The position numbers and the translations under genes were made by a program. Of a DNA stretch of 64,000 nt, positions 1 through 9,581 are shown one piece after another. The stretch covers positions 124,001 to 188,000 of the forward strand of contig LMJI01000002.1 of the NCBI GenBank assembly GCA_001429255.1, given 5' to 3'. Position 1 is the stretch's first letter, and each line of letters begins with the position of its first letter. The notes under the pieces were generated by a model, which was not told the origin of the DNA, made no database searches, and worked only from the letters and a program-made list of their open reading frames with translations. This DNA is from Cellulomonas sp. Root930 (GTDB lineage: Bacteria; Actinomycetota; Actinomycetes; Actinomycetales; Cellulomonadaceae).

Positions 1-496
1 CGGCGGCGAGGTCGCCCAGCCACTGGTCGTGGGCGGCCAGGGGCGTGTACATGTCGACGAAGGGCACCCGACGCCGGGTCGCCACATCCGCGTACGCGGC
101 TGAGAGGTCGGCCAGCTTGTCCGCGTCGGCGGTGCCGCCCGGGGGTGGGCCGACGACGAACGCGGGGATCCGGCGCTGGTCCGCGACGTCGAGGATGTTG
201 GCGAGGTTGAGCCGGCTGCGCGCGAGCGAGAGGCCGGCGGCGACGTCCGCCCGGCCGAGTGCGACGACGAGCCGGTTGTCGGCCTCGGGGGACAGGCGAC
301 GAGTGACCTCCTCGTCCCACCGCGCTCCCAGGGCGGTGCTCGTCTCGCCGGGGACCGCGAGCGTCAGCACGGTGAGCGGCTCCGGGGTGGGGGTCCTGGC
401 GGTCACGCGCCCGACCCAGCCGAGCCCCTTGGGGTCGCCCGCGCCGGCCACGAGCTCGTCGCCGACCACCGCCAGCCTCAGCGGCAGCTCGCCCAC
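1..496 (-). CDS. SGNH/GDSL-like hydrolase, partial (3' end beyond window)
   Basis: Minus-strand reading from a GTG at 494-496 gives an open frame to the window edge, beginning VGELPLRLAVVGDELVAG. Block I of the SGNH fold is recognisable, as is a late segment FVDMYTPLAAHDQWLGDLAA in the region where these enzymes carry the Asp-x-x-His block. Members are usually esterases or lipases. Here the block reads Gly-Asp-Glu-Leu where Gly-Asp-Ser-Leu is expected, so the Ser nucleophile is missing and activity is doubtful. A GGTGAGG-like ribosome site precedes the GTG; another GTG lies 9 bases upstream. Family membership is moderately sure, function is not. Confidence 0.7.
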   Translation of the reverse strand, partial: MGELPLRLAVVGDELVAGAGDPKGLGWVGRVTARTPTPEPLTVLTLAVPGETSTALGARWDEEVTRRLSPEADNRLVVALGRADVAAGLSLARSRLNLANILDVADQRRIPAFVVGPPPGGTADADKLADLSAAYADVATRRRVPFVDMYTPLAAHDQWLGDLAA

Positions 497-613
497 ACGC
501 CTCACCTCTCGCCGTCTGACCCGTCGTGCGACGGCCGTCGCCGCACAGTGTCTCAGGCGGCGGCAGCGCCCGCCGGTTCATCGGCGGGCCTGTCGCGAGC
601 GGGGGGGAGGGTG

Positions 614-784
614 TCAGGCGCTGCGGTACGGGTGGCTCGGCAGGCCGGACGTCATGTCCGACCAGTCGGCGTGGGAGGCGGGCGGCGTGCTGCTGCCCAG
701 GCCGTCGCGCCGGAGCGCGACGACCAGACGGGCGACCAGCCAGGCCGCGCTGGCGAGTGCGAGGACGATCCATACGGTGGTCAT
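614..784 (-). CDS. small single-pass membrane protein
   Basis: A 56-residue protein beginning MTTVWIVLALASAAWLVARL. One hydrophobic helix (residues 4-24) is followed by an Arg-Arg pair and a polar Ser/Pro-rich tail, so it is probably a single-pass membrane protein with a cytoplasmic tail. No family is recognised. It is divergent from the GlxA-type regulator at 878 and shares its 93-base control region; a GGCAGAA repeat starts next to its ATG. This suggests it is a target of, or co-regulated with, that regulator. The ATG at 782-784 fits the hydrophobic start; longer readings upstream have implausible composition. Confidence 0.55.
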   Translation of the reverse strand: MTTVWIVLALASAAWLVARLVVALRRDGLGSSTPPASHADWSDMTSGLPSHPYRSA

Positions 785-859
785 GGCAGAAAGTCTCCGC
801 CCGGGCAGAACGCGCCACGAGTGGCAGAACTGACGCCTACCGTTGACATTCCGCCACTC
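785..859. promoter_or_regulatory. operator-like GGCAGAA repeats and inverted repeat
   Basis: Three direct GGCAGAA copies start at 785, 804 and 823, spaced exactly 19 bases. The third belongs to an imperfect inverted repeat, GAGTGGCAGAA at 819-829 against TTCCGCCACTC at 849-859 (10 of 11 pairs). The array sits between the divergent genes at 784 and 878 and overlaps the promoter of the latter, so autoregulation by the AraC/GlxA-type protein is a natural inference. Confidence 0.5.
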
Positions 860-871
860 CGTGCCGATGCT
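843..871 (+). promoter_or_regulatory. promoter of the GlxA-type regulator, leaderless
   Basis: TTGACA (843-848) and GATGCT (866-871) are 17 bases apart. Transcription would start about at 878, the A of the ATG, and no Shine-Dalgarno sequence precedes the ATG. This is consistent with a leaderless mRNA, which is common in actinobacteria. Confidence 0.55.
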
Positions 872-877
872 GGCGAC

Positions 878-1834
878 ATGCTCCGATCCGTGGCCGCCAT
901 CGCCCTGCCGAACGTCGCCCCCTTCGAGCTCGGGGTCGCCTGCGAGGTCTTCGGCATCGACCGCCGCGACACCGGCGGGCCGGCGTTCGACTTCACCATC
1001 TGCGGCATCGAGCCCGGCGTCGTGCCGACGAAGGGGGCCGGGTACTCCATCGTCGTGGAGCACGGCCTGGAGGCCACGCGCGACGTCGACCTCGTGATCG
1101 TCCCTGCCTACGGGGACACCGACGACGTGCCCGAGGTGGTGCTCGACGCCCTGCGGGCGGCGCACGAGCGCGGTGCCTGGGTGCTCAGCATCTGCAGCGG
1201 GTCGTTCGCGCTCGGCTACGCCGGCCTGCTCGACGGACGCCAGTGCACGACGCACTGGATGTACACCGAGGAGATGAGCCGGAGGTTCCCGCAGGCGCGG
1301 CTCAACCCCGCCGTCCTCTACGTCGACGACGAGCACGTCATCACCAGCGCCGGCACGGCCGCCGGCATCGACGCCTGCCTGCACCTGGTCCGCCGCGAGC
1401 TCGGCGCCGCGGCGGCGTCGGCGATCGCCCGTCGGATGGTCGTCCCCCCGCACCGTGACGGCGGACAGGCGCAGTACGTCGACACCCCGCTGCCCTGCGA
1501 CGCCGACACGCTGGCCCCGCTGCTCGCGTGGATGATGGAGAACCTCGAGGAGGAGCTCAGCGTGCCGGACCTGGCCGCCCGCGCGTTCGTCTCCGAGCGG
1601 ACGTTCGCCCGCCGGTTCCGGGCCGAGACGGGGACGACGCCCGCCGCGTGGGTCACCCGGCAGCGCGTGGTCCGGGCGCAGGAGATGCTCGAACGCTCCG
1701 ACGCGAGCATCGAGGAGATCGCCCGGCTGTGCGGGTTCGGCACCGCCGCGGTGCTCCGGCACCACTTCGCCCGGACGCTCGGCACCAGCCCGCAGGCGTA
1801 CCGCCGCACGTTCGCCCCCGCACCGGTCGGCTGA
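878..1834 (+). CDS. GlxA family transcriptional regulator (DJ-1/PfpI + AraC HTH)
   Basis: 318 residues. The N-terminal DJ-1/PfpI-like domain (about 3-190) has the nucleophile-elbow-like LSICSGSFALGYAG with Cys106. The C-terminal AraC/XylS double helix-turn-helix (about 215-315) includes SVPDLAARAFVSERTFARRF and ends with the typical LGTSPQAYRRTF. This matches the GlxA family of amidotransferase-like AraC regulators, whose ligands are mostly unknown. The ATG at 878 is chosen because the domain starts there and a promoter is placed for leaderless expression; the upstream open frame is low-complexity. It is divergent from a small membrane protein gene and ends in a shared terminator with kgd. 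Confidence 0.88.
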   Translation: MLRSVAAIALPNVAPFELGVACEVFGIDRRDTGGPAFDFTICGIEPGVVPTKGAGYSIVVEHGLEATRDVDLVIVPAYGDTDDVPEVVLDALRAAHERGAWVLSICSGSFALGYAGLLDGRQCTTHWMYTEEMSRRFPQARLNPAVLYVDDEHVITSAGTAAGIDACLHLVRRELGAAAASAIARRMVVPPHRDGGQAQYVDTPLPCDADTLAPLLAWMMENLEEELSVPDLAARAFVSERTFARRFRAETGTTPAAWVTRQRVVRAQEMLERSDASIEEIARLCGFGTAAVLRHHFARTLGTSPQAYRRTFAPAPVG

Positions 1835-1842
1835 GACGACGA

Positions 1843-1870
1843 GAGCCGCACCCCGGCGGGGGTGCGGCTC
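1843..1870. terminator. bidirectional terminator hairpin
   Basis: A perfect 12-base-pair stem, GAGCCGCACCCC with GGGGTGCGGCTC, around the loop GGCG. It lies between the convergent genes ending at 1834 (plus) and 1886 (minus). There is no clear T tract, as is usual in high-GC actinobacteria. Confidence 0.8.
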
Positions 1871-1885
1871 TCGGTCGGCCAGAGG

Positions 1886-4800
1886 TCAGCGCTCGAAGGC
1901 CGTCTCGACGAGATGGGCCTGCTGCGCCTGGTGCTTCTTGGCGGACCCGGCAGCCGGCGACGCCGACTCCTTGCGGGACACCACCCGGAGCGTGCGGCTC
2001 AGCAGCTGCGGCAGGTGCATGGACAGGAACGTCCACGGGCCCTGGTTGCGCGGCTCGTCCTGCACCCACACCAGGTCGGCCCCGTCGAACGGTGCGACCG
2101 CGGCGCGGACCGCCTCCGCGTCGAGCGGGTACAGCTGCTCCAGCCGGACGATGGCCGTGTGCTCGTCGCCCGTCTTCACGCGGTGCGCGAGCAGGTCCCA
2201 GTAGACCTTGCCCGAGCAGAGCAGCACGCGGGTGACCTGCCCGGCCTTGGCGGCCGCGAGCTCGTCACCGATGACCGTGCGGAACGTGCCGGTCGTGAAG
2301 TCCTGCACGTCCGAGGACGCCGACTTCAGGCGCAGCATCGACTTCGGCGTGAACACCACGAGGGGGCGACGCGGCCGGGCGTAGGCCTGACGACGCAGCA
2401 GGTGGAAGTGCGACGCGGGGGTCGACGGCTGCGCGATCGTCATGTTGTCCTCGGCCGCGAGCTGCAGGAACCGCTCGATGCGCGCCGACGAGTGGTCCGG
2501 CCCCTGGCCCTCGTACCCGTGCGGCAGGAGCAGGACGACCGACGACCGCTGCGCCCACTTCTGCTCGGCCGACGAGATGAACTCGTCGATGATCGTCTGC
2601 GCCCCGTTGACGAAGTCGCCGAACTGCGCCTCCCAGAGCACCAGGGCGTCCGGACGCTCGACCGAGTAGCCGTACTCGAACCCGAGCGCGGCGTACTCCG
2701 AGAGCGAGGAGTCGTAGACCCAGAACTTCGCCTGGTCCGCCGACAGGTAGAGCAGGGGAGTCCACTCGGCACCGGTCTCGCGGTCGTGCATGACCGCGTG
2801 CCGCTGCACGAACGTCCCGCGCCGCGAGTCCTGCCCGGCGAGCCGGACCGGCGTGCCCTCGACCAGCAGCGAGCCGAACGCCAGCAGCTCGCCGTAGCCC
2901 CAGTCGATGCCGCCCTCGCGGGTCATCGCCTCGCGCTTGGCCAGCAGCTGCGCCAGCTTGGGGTGGACGGTGAAGCCCTCCGGCGGGCGCACGTGCGCGC
3001 GTCCGATGCGCTCCAGCGTCCCCGCGTCGACGGCGGTCTTCCAGCCGACCATGACGCCGGCGTCCTCGAGCTGCGACTCCGGTCGCTCCAGGCCCTTGAC
3101 GGCCTCGGCCTCCGGAGGGGCGGGCAGGTACCCGTCCTCACGCGTCTCCGTGAACACCCGCTCCAGCTGCGACTGGTAGTCCTGCAGCGCCTGCTCGGCG
3201 TCGGCGATCGTGAGGTCCCCGCGCGCCACCAGCGTCTCGGTGTAGAGCTTGCGGACCGAGCGCTTGGCCTCGATGAGGTTGTACATCAGCGGCTGCGTCA
3301 TCGAGGGGTCGTCGCCCTCGTTGTGACCGCGGCGGCGGTAGCAGACCATGTCGATGATGACGTCGCGGTCGAACTGCTCGCGGTACTCGAACGCCAGCTC
3401 GGCCACCCGCACGCACGCCTCGGGGTCGTCCCCGTTGACGTGGAAGATCGGCACCTGGAGGCCCTTGGCCACGTCGGTCGCGTACTGCGACGAGCGTGAC
3501 GACGACGGCCCGGTGGTGAAGCCGACCTGGTTGTTGATGATCACGTGGATGGTGCCGCCGGTGCGGTACCCGCGCAGCTGCGCCAGGTTGAGCGTCTCGA
3601 ACACCACGCCCTGGCCCGCGAACGCCGCGTCACCGTGGATGAGGATCGGGAGCACGGAGAAGCCGTCGCCACCGAGGTCGATGCGGTCCTGCTTGGCGCG
3701 CACGATGCCCTCGAGCACCGGGTCGACCGCCTCGAGGTGCGACGGGTTGGCCGCCAGGTACACCGCGGTCGTCGCGCCGGACTCGGCCGTGAACGTGCCC
3801 TCGGTGCCCAGGTGGTACTTGACGTCGCCCGAGCCCTGGACCGACTTGGGGTCCTGGTTGCCCTCGAACTCGCGGAAGATCTGCGCGTAGGACTTGCCGG
3901 CGATGTTGGCCAGGATGTTCAGCCGGCCGCGGTGGGCCATGCCGATGCCGACCTCGTCGAGACCGTTGTTGGCGGCCTTGGACAGGATCGCGTCGAGCAG
4001 GGCGATGACCGACTCGCCACCCTCGAGCGAGAACCGCTTCTGGCCGACGTACTTGGTCTGCAGGAAGGTCTCGAAGGCCTCCGCCGCGTTCAGGCGGCGC
4101 AGGATGCGCAGCTGGTCCTCGCGGGGCGTGCGGGCGTAGCCGGACTCCAGGCGCTCCTGGAGCCACTTGCGCTGGCGCGGGTCCTGCAGGTGCATGTACT
4201 CGCTGCCCACGGTGCGGCAGTACGAGTCGCGCAGCAGGCCGAGGACCTCGCGCAGCTTGGCGCGGGGCTTGCCGGTGAAGCCGCCCGTGGGGAACTGGCG
4301 GTCCAGGTCCCAGAGCGTGAGCCCGTGGGTCTGCACGTCCAGGTCGGGGTGCTTGCGCTGGCGGTAGGCCAGGGGGTCGGTGTCGGCCATGAGGTGGCCG
4401 CGCGACCGGTAGGAGTGGATGAGCTCCGCGATGCGGGCGGGCTTGATGGCCTCGGCGTCGGGGTCGGCGGCCTCGCGCACCCAGCGGACTGGCTCGTACG
4501 GCACGCGCAGCGACGCGAACACGCGGTCGTAGAACCCGTCCTCGCCGAGCAGCTTGCGGCCGATGATCCGCAGGAAGTCGCCGGACTGGGCGCCCTGGAT
4601 GATCCGGTGGTCGTACGTCGAGGTGAGCGTCAGCACCTTGGAGACGCCCATCTTGTTCAGCGCGTCCTCGGACGTCCCCGCGAACTCCGCGGGGTAGTCC
4701 ATGGCACCGACGCCGATGATGGTGCCCTGGCCCTGCATCAGGCGGGGGACCGAGTGGACCGTGCCGATGGTGCCGGGGTTGGTCAGCGAGATCGTGGTCC

Positions 4801-5722
4801 CCGCGAAGTCCTCGACCGTGAGCTTGTTGCCGCGCGCACGGCGGACGACGTCCTCGTAGGCGGTCCAGAACCCGGCGAAGTCGAGGGTGTCGGACTTCTT
4901 GATCGAGGGGACCAGCAGCTGGCGCGTGCCGTCGGGCTTGGCCAGGTCGATCGCGATGCCGACGTTGACGTGCGCGGGCGTCAGGACGCTCGGCTTGTCG
5001 TCGTGCAGCGTGTAGGAGGTGTTCATCGCCGGCATCTCCGCCAGCGCCTCCACCAGCGCGAAGCCGATGAGGTGCGTGAAGGAGATCTTGCCGCCGCGAC
5101 CACGAGCCAGGTGGTTGTTGATGACGATGCGGTTGTCGACCATGAGCTTGGCCGGGATGGCGCGCACCGAGGTGGCCGTCGGGACCTCGAGGGAGGCCTC
5201 CATGTTGGTCACCACGCGCGCGGCGGGACCGCGCAGCTTCTGGATGTCGTCGGCAGCCTCGGCCTCGTCGGACGCGGAGGTGCGCTGCGCCACCTGGGCG
5301 TAGGGGGCGGTGGCCGGCTGCGCGGTGGCGATGGGCGACGTCACCGCGGGCGGCTCGACGAAGGTGGCCGGCGCGGCGGGGGCCGCGGGGGGTGCGGCCG
5401 GCGCGGGGGCCGGGGCGGCCTGGACCGGCGTCGGCTTCGTCGCCGGGCTGCCGTTCACCGCCGCGGGAGCGGGAGCCGAGCCGTTGGCGGAACCGTCCTC
5501 GGGCTTGTAGCCCTCGAAGAAGTCCCACCACGCCGGGTCGACCGAGTTCTTGTCCCTCTGGTACTGCTCGAACAGCTCGTCCACGAGCCACTCGTTGGCG
5601 CCGAAAACGGCACGCGTCGAGTCAGGATCCGCCATCTGGGTCACGCTGGGATCGCCCACTTCCGCTGCGGTCCGTGACCGCGCCTTTGCTGGTTGGGTTG
5701 CGACTTCTGTTGATGACAACAC
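1886..5722 (-). CDS. kgd: multifunctional 2-oxoglutarate decarboxylase/dehydrogenase E1 with E2-like domain
   Basis: A TCA-cycle enzyme that decarboxylates 2-oxoglutarate and feeds succinyl transfer. The order is typical of the actinobacterial fused Kgd/OdhA: a short E1 N-terminal segment ([22 protein letters not shown]), an Ala/Pro-rich linker, an E2-type succinyltransferase core (about 150-390, with HRIIQG near its end), then the thiamine-diphosphate E1 part ([35 protein letters not shown]) and the C-terminal LYPLDAEAV region. There is no lipoyl domain, as in the family. The 1278 residues from the GTG at 5720-5722 exceed the roughly 1220-1230 of known relatives; the ATG at 5633-5635 ([12 protein letters not shown]) gives 1249 and may be the real start. 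Very long antisense open frames are shadows. Confidence 0.95.
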   Translation of the reverse strand: MLSSTEVATQPAKARSRTAAEVGDPSVTQMADPDSTRAVFGANEWLVDELFEQYQRDKNSVDPAWWDFFEGYKPEDGSANGSAPAPAAVNGSPATKPTPVQAAPAPAPAAPPAAPAAPATFVEPPAVTSPIATAQPATAPYAQVAQRTSASDEAEAADDIQKLRGPAARVVTNMEASLEVPTATSVRAIPAKLMVDNRIVINNHLARGRGGKISFTHLIGFALVEALAEMPAMNTSYTLHDDKPSVLTPAHVNVGIAIDLAKPDGTRQLLVPSIKKSDTLDFAGFWTAYEDVVRRARGNKLTVEDFAGTTISLTNPGTIGTVHSVPRLMQGQGTIIGVGAMDYPAEFAGTSEDALNKMGVSKVLTLTSTYDHRIIQGAQSGDFLRIIGRKLLGEDGFYDRVFASLRVPYEPVRWVREAADPDAEAIKPARIAELIHSYRSRGHLMADTDPLAYRQRKHPDLDVQTHGLTLWDLDRQFPTGGFTGKPRAKLREVLGLLRDSYCRTVGSEYMHLQDPRQRKWLQERLESGYARTPREDQLRILRRLNAAEAFETFLQTKYVGQKRFSLEGGESVIALLDAILSKAANNGLDEVGIGMAHRGRLNILANIAGKSYAQIFREFEGNQDPKSVQGSGDVKYHLGTEGTFTAESGATTAVYLAANPSHLEAVDPVLEGIVRAKQDRIDLGGDGFSVLPILIHGDAAFAGQGVVFETLNLAQLRGYRTGGTIHVIINNQVGFTTGPSSSRSSQYATDVAKGLQVPIFHVNGDDPEACVRVAELAFEYREQFDRDVIIDMVCYRRRGHNEGDDPSMTQPLMYNLIEAKRSVRKLYTETLVARGDLTIADAEQALQDYQSQLERVFTETREDGYLPAPPEAEAVKGLERPESQLEDAGVMVGWKTAVDAGTLERIGRAHVRPPEGFTVHPKLAQLLAKREAMTREGGIDWGYGELLAFGSLLVEGTPVRLAGQDSRRGTFVQRHAVMHDRETGAEWTPLLYLSADQAKFWVYDSSLSEYAALGFEYGYSVERPDALVLWEAQFGDFVNGAQTIIDEFISSAEQKWAQRSSVVLLLPHGYEGQGPDHSSARIERFLQLAAEDNMTIAQPSTPASHFHLLRRQAYARPRRPLVVFTPKSMLRLKSASSDVQDFTTGTFRTVIGDELAAAKAGQVTRVLLCSGKVYWDLLAHRVKTGDEHTAIVRLEQLYPLDAEAVRAAVAPFDGADLVWVQDEPRNQGPWTFLSMHLPQLLSRTLRVVSRKESASPAAGSAKKHQAQQAHLVETAFER

Positions 5723-5884
5723 TACGGCCTGCGAGCGCTCGGCCCCGCCTCAGGACGGCTGTTCGGGACGGATCCGCAGCCGTCTTCACCTGGTCAGCAC
5801 ACCCGGGTCAACACGGGGCAACGTGCCAGTTCGGGGGACCTCAAGGTGGGGTTGTCGGCACCCCTGCGAGGTCATGCTTGTGCA

Positions 5885-5903
5885 CACCCGCTCAGGGCGG
5901 GTG
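5885..5903 (-). terminator. hairpin after the ABC/two-component operon
   Basis: CACCCGC (5885-5891) pairs with GCGGGTG (5897-5903) around a 5-base loop, just beyond the stop of the permease gene at 5911. It probably terminates the leftward operon that starts at 9504. Confidence 0.5.
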
Positions 5904-5910
5904 CACGCGG

Positions 5911-6720
5911 TCACGTGATGTCGCGGCGGAACGTGGTCAGGCGTCCCACGAGGGCCAGTCCGAGGCCGTACGCGAGGAGCACGAGGGCGCCCTGCCACCA
6001 CTCCAGGAGGGTGCCGACGCCGGTCTCGGAGTAGAAGCTGCCGCCGGAGATCGCCTCCCCGGCCGCGCCCGGCAGGTACGCGGAGATCCCCGCACCCCAG
6101 CTGGTCAGACCGAGCACGAAGCGCAGGACCGGCTCGACGAACTGCGTGAAGGCCAGCACGACGACGATCACGGCGACCTGGTTGGTGAGCACCGAGCCGA
6201 ACCCGACGCCGACGATCGCCCAGAGGGCCAGCGCCAGCACCGACAGCCCGATCGTCCGCCACGTCGAGGCCTGGTCGAGGAACGTGGGCTTGTCGAGCAG
6301 CGTCAGCACGGCGGCGCCGGCGCCGACCGCGGCGAGCGTGCCGACGAGCCCGTAGACGAGGCCGAGGACGCCCGCGGAGATCACCTTGGCGGACACGAGC
6401 ACCGTCCGGCGTGGCTCCGCGAGCAGGGTGGGGGTGATCGTCTGGTGCCGGAACTCGGACGCGACGGCCAGCGCGCCGACGACCAGCGGGAAGACGTAGC
6501 CGAACGTCACGGCGATCGTGTAGACGGCGCGCACGACGGCGTCGGGAGCCAGGACCACCTCCTCACCACCCGTGCCGCTGGACATGTTCCCGCCCTGCGA
6601 GATGGCCCAGCCGAGGCCGGCGGCCAGGAACGCCATGTAGACGGCCATGGCCAGCAGGAGGATCCACCACAGGCGCGTGGTGACGAGCTTGCGGTACTCG
6701 GTGACCAGGGCGGCGCGCAT
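5911..6720 (-). CDS. ABC-2 type transporter permease
   Basis: 269 residues beginning MRAALVTEYRKLVTTRLWW, the usual start of ABC-2 permeases (a cytoplasmic N-terminus, then the first helix). About six membrane helices can be read, with the motif-like segment SEFRHQTITPTLLAEPRR between helices 2 and 3 that is common in Nat/Bce-like exporters. The ATG at 6718-6720 overlaps the stop of the ATPase gene (TGATG), so translation is coupled. It should pair with that ATPase as an exporter of an unidentified compound, possibly an antimicrobial, or in envelope homeostasis. Upstream extensions of the frame are shadow sequence. Confidence 0.85.
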   Translation of the reverse strand: MRAALVTEYRKLVTTRLWWILLLAMAVYMAFLAAGLGWAISQGGNMSSGTGGEEVVLAPDAVVRAVYTIAVTFGYVFPLVVGALAVASEFRHQTITPTLLAEPRRTVLVSAKVISAGVLGLVYGLVGTLAAVGAGAAVLTLLDKPTFLDQASTWRTIGLSVLALALWAIVGVGFGSVLTNQVAVIVVVLAFTQFVEPVLRFVLGLTSWGAGISAYLPGAAGEAISGGSFYSETGVGTLLEWWQGALVLLAYGLGLALVGRLTTFRRDIT

Positions 6721-7634
6721 CAGGCCACCGCCGACTCGACGGCGCCGACGAGCTGGAGGAACAGCCCTTCCAGTCCCGGGTCCCGGCTGCTCAGCTCGTG
6801 CAGCTCCAGGCCCGCGGCGAACGCGGCGGCACCGACCGTGGCGGCGTCGACGTCCCAGAGGTCCGCCACCCGGGGGTCGCCGGCGTCCGTGCGCGTCCAC
6901 GCGGACCGGTCCACCAGGGCGGCGAGCCCGGCCGCGTCGGGGGAGACCGCGCGCACCTGGACGCGGGCCATGCCGGCCAGCTCCGCCAGGGAGGAGGCGT
7001 GCGCGAGCCGGCCGCGGGCGATGATCACGACGTCGTCCACGGTCTGCTCGACCTCGGACAGGACGTGGCTGGACACCAGGACCGTGCGACCCTCGGCGGC
7101 CAGCGCGCGCAGGAACCCGCGCAACCAGCGGATCCCCTCGGGGTCGAGGCCGTTGGCGGGCTCGTCGAGGAGGAGCACGCGCGGGTCGCCGAGCAGGGTG
7201 GTGGCCAGTGCGAGGCGCTGCCGCATGCCGAGCGAGAACCCGCCGACCCGGCGGTGTGCGGCCTCCGAGAGGCCCACGAGCTCGAGCACCTGCGCCGCGC
7301 GCGCGTCGGGGACGCCGACCTGCGGCGTGTAGAGCCGCAGGTGGTCGAGCGCCGTGCGGCCGGGGTGGAAGCTCGCGGCCTCGAGGGCGGCGCCGACGGT
7401 GCGCAGCGGGCGGCGGATCTGACCGTACGTCTGACCGCCGATGGTCGCGGCGCCCGAGGTCGGCCGCACCAGGCCGAGCAGCATGCGCAGCGTGGTGGTC
7501 TTTCCGGCGCCGTTCGGCCCGAGGAACCCGGTGACGCGACCGGGAGCGACCTGGAACGAGAGGTCGTCGACCGCGCGGACGGGCCCGAACGACTTGGAGA
7601 GGTGGTCGACGAGGATCGTGCCGTCGGTCGTCAT
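6720..7634 (-). CDS. ABC transporter ATP-binding protein (ABC-2/CcmA type)
   Basis: 304 residues. Walker A is GPNGAGKTTT (about residues 38-47), the signature is FSLGMRQRLALA, Walker B is VLLLDEPANGLDPEG, and the switch His is in SSHVLSEVEQT. The subtype is that of ATPases driving ABC-2 permeases, which agrees with the coupled permease gene downstream. The start ATG at 7632-7634 gives MTTDGTILVDHLSKSFGPV, the normal beginning of the nucleotide-binding domain. It is 26 bases behind the histidine kinase gene and is probably the regulated output of that two-component system. Confidence 0.9.
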   Translation of the reverse strand: MTTDGTILVDHLSKSFGPVRAVDDLSFQVAPGRVTGFLGPNGAGKTTTLRMLLGLVRPTSGAATIGGQTYGQIRRPLRTVGAALEAASFHPGRTALDHLRLYTPQVGVPDARAAQVLELVGLSEAAHRRVGGFSLGMRQRLALATTLLGDPRVLLLDEPANGLDPEGIRWLRGFLRALAAEGRTVLVSSHVLSEVEQTVDDVVIIARGRLAHASSLAELAGMARVQVRAVSPDAAGLAALVDRSAWTRTDAGDPRVADLWDVDAATVGAAAFAAGLELHELSSRDPGLEGLFLQLVGAVESAVA

Positions 7635-7660
7635 GCGCCCGACCCTAGTGTTCTCGGCCG

Positions 7661-8737
7661 TCAGCCGGGCGCGGGGCTGGTCGCGGGGAGCGTGACGCGC
7701 ATCGTGCAGCCGACCTCGGTGTCCGCGACCTCGATCCGGCCCCCGTGCAGCTCGACCGCCCACCGGACGATCGCGAGCCCCAGACCCGTGCCGCCCGTCG
7801 ACACCTGCCCCGTGAGCGCGGGGGTGTTGCCCCGGACGAACCGCTCGAAGACGTGCGGCCGCTGCTCCCGCGCGATGCCCGGACCGTGGTCGACCACGTC
7901 GATGCGCACGTCGGTGCCTACGCGGGAGGCCTCGAGCCGCACCTCGTCGTCGTCGGGGGAGTGCCGGACCGCGTTGTGCAGCAGGTTCGCGACCACCTGG
8001 TGCAGCCGGTCCGGGTCGGCCGGGACCGTGAGGTCCGGGGGCTCGACGACCACGGGAAAGCGCAGCCGCTTCGTCGCGCCGACGAGCATGGCGCCCTCCG
8101 CCGCCTCCTCGAGGAAGTCCTGGAGGCGCACGGTGGCGACCTCGAGCGGGACGTCGCCCGCCTCCAGCCGGGACAGGTCGAGCAGGTACGTCACGAGCCG
8201 GCCGAGACGCTCGGTCTGCGCGAGCGCGGCCTGCATGGTGGCGGGATCCGCCTCGGTCACGCCGTCGACGATGTTCTCCAGCTGCGCCTGCAGCGCGGTC
8301 ACGGGCGTCCGCAGCTCGTGCGAGACGTTGGCGACGAGCTCGCGGCGGAACAGGTCGGCCTGCTCGAGGTCGTCGGCCATCGTGTTGAACGCGTCCGCCA
8401 GCTGCCCCACCTCGTCGAGGCTGGTCGCCCGCACCCGGCGGCTGTAGTCGCCGGAGGCCATCCGCCGGGCCGCGTAGGTCATCTCCCGCAGCGGCGACGT
8501 CATGCCCCGCGCCAGCAGCTGCGTCACGATGAGCGACCCCACGATCGCGATCGGGAGCGTCCGCGACGGGCCGAGGTGGTTGTACAGCCCGAACCACGTG
8601 ATGAACGCGGCGGCCGTGACGGTGGCCGCGACGAGGACGCCGAGCTTGATCTTGATCGAGCTCAGGCGGTCGAGCGGCCGGACGTCCGGGAGCCGCGAGC
8701 GGGCGAACTCGCCGCGGACGTGCCGGGGTGCGTTCAC
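7661..8737 (-). CDS. sensor histidine kinase
   Basis: 358 residues with two membrane helices (about 31-50 and 60-77) and almost no extracellular loop, then HAMP (about 77-130), a HisKA domain with NVSHELRTPVT (His140), and an HATPase_c domain (NLLHNAVRHS N-box, DHGPGIAREQ, GGTGLGLAIV). The very short extracytoplasmic part suggests sensing within the membrane or through a partner such as the linked ABC transporter. The GTG start overlaps the stop of the response regulator (GTGA). It phosphorylates the regulator encoded immediately upstream. Confidence 0.92.
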   Translation of the reverse strand: MNAPRHVRGEFARSRLPDVRPLDRLSSIKIKLGVLVAATVTAAAFITWFGLYNHLGPSRTLPIAIVGSLIVTQLLARGMTSPLREMTYAARRMASGDYSRRVRATSLDEVGQLADAFNTMADDLEQADLFRRELVANVSHELRTPVTALQAQLENIVDGVTEADPATMQAALAQTERLGRLVTYLLDLSRLEAGDVPLEVATVRLQDFLEEAAEGAMLVGATKRLRFPVVVEPPDLTVPADPDRLHQVVANLLHNAVRHSPDDDEVRLEASRVGTDVRIDVVDHGPGIAREQRPHVFERFVRGNTPALTGQVSTGGTGLGLAIVRWAVELHGGRIEVADTEVGCTMRVTLPATSPAPG

Positions 8738-9504
8738 GCGCCCTCGGGGACCGTCGCCCCGCCGGCGTCACCGGTGCCGTCGTTCGGCTCGAACGCGTAG
8801 CCGACGCCGTGCACCGTGCGGATCAGGTCCGGCCCGAGCTTGCGGCGCAGCGCCTTGATGTGGGAGTCGACCGTGCGGGTGCCGCTGGCGTCGACCCAGT
8901 CCCAGACCTCCGCGAGCAGCCGCTCGCGCGTGAGGACCGTGCGGGGCGTCGCCGCGAGGGCGAGCAGCAGGTCGAACTCGGTCGGGGTCAGGTGCACCTC
9001 GGTCTCGCCGCGCAGGACCCGGCGCTGGGCCCGGTCCACCGTGACGTCGCCCAGCACCAGCGGGGGATCGGGCTGCTCGGCGGAGGCCATCTCGGCGGCT
9101 CGGGTGGCGCGCTCGGTGCGACGCAGCAGCGCCTTGGTCCGCGCCACCAGCTCCCGCATCGAGAACGGCTTGGTCATGTAGTCGTCGGCGCCGACGCCGA
9201 GGCCGATCAGCATGTCCGTCTCGTCGTCGCGCGCGGTGAGCATGAGCACGGGGACGGGGCGCTCGGCCTGGATGCGCCGGCACACCTCAAGACCGTCGAT
9301 CCCGGGGAGCATGACGTCCAGCACCACCACGTCCGGGCGCAGCCGCGACGCCGCGCTGACCCCGCTGAGCCCGTCGCCCACCGACTCCACCGTCCAGCCC
9401 TCCGCGGAGAGCCGGTGCACGATCGCCTGCGCGATCGCCGGTTCGTCCTCCACCACCAGGACCGTCGTGCCGGCCGCAGCGCCGGGCGTCGTCAGGTTCG
9501 CCAT
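8734..9504 (-). CDS. OmpR/PhoB family response regulator
   Basis: 256 residues. The receiver domain (about 14-130) has acidic ED residues at 19-20, phospho-acceptor Asp63 in VVVLDVMLPGID, the Thr in LMLTARDDE and the Lys in DDYMTKPFS. A winged-helix Trans_reg_C domain (about 155-245) contains HLTPTEFDLLLALA and ends with TVHGVGYAFEP. It is first in the leftward operon with kinase, ATPase and permease, so it probably controls the exporter. A 13-residue Gly/Ala-rich N-terminal extension precedes the receiver. Confidence 0.93.
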   Translation of the reverse strand: MANLTTPGAAAGTTVLVVEDEPAIAQAIVHRLSAEGWTVESVGDGLSGVSAASRLRPDVVVLDVMLPGIDGLEVCRRIQAERPVPVLMLTARDDETDMLIGLGVGADDYMTKPFSMRELVARTKALLRRTERATRAAEMASAEQPDPPLVLGDVTVDRAQRRVLRGETEVHLTPTEFDLLLALAATPRTVLTRERLLAEVWDWVDASGTRTVDSHIKALRRKLGPDLIRTVHGVGYAFEPNDGTGDAGGATVPEGA

Positions 9505-9581
9505 GCCGCCAGCGTGGCACAGGCTCGCCGCGATGACGCCCCGATCGGTGGACGCGCCGGGTGGAGTCGCCGGGTCGCCCG

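Noticed and set aside
1862..5677. Very long plus-strand open frames opposite kgd
   Set aside because: They are antisense to a well-conserved enzyme; their Arg/Leu/Val-rich composition is typical of high-GC shadows.
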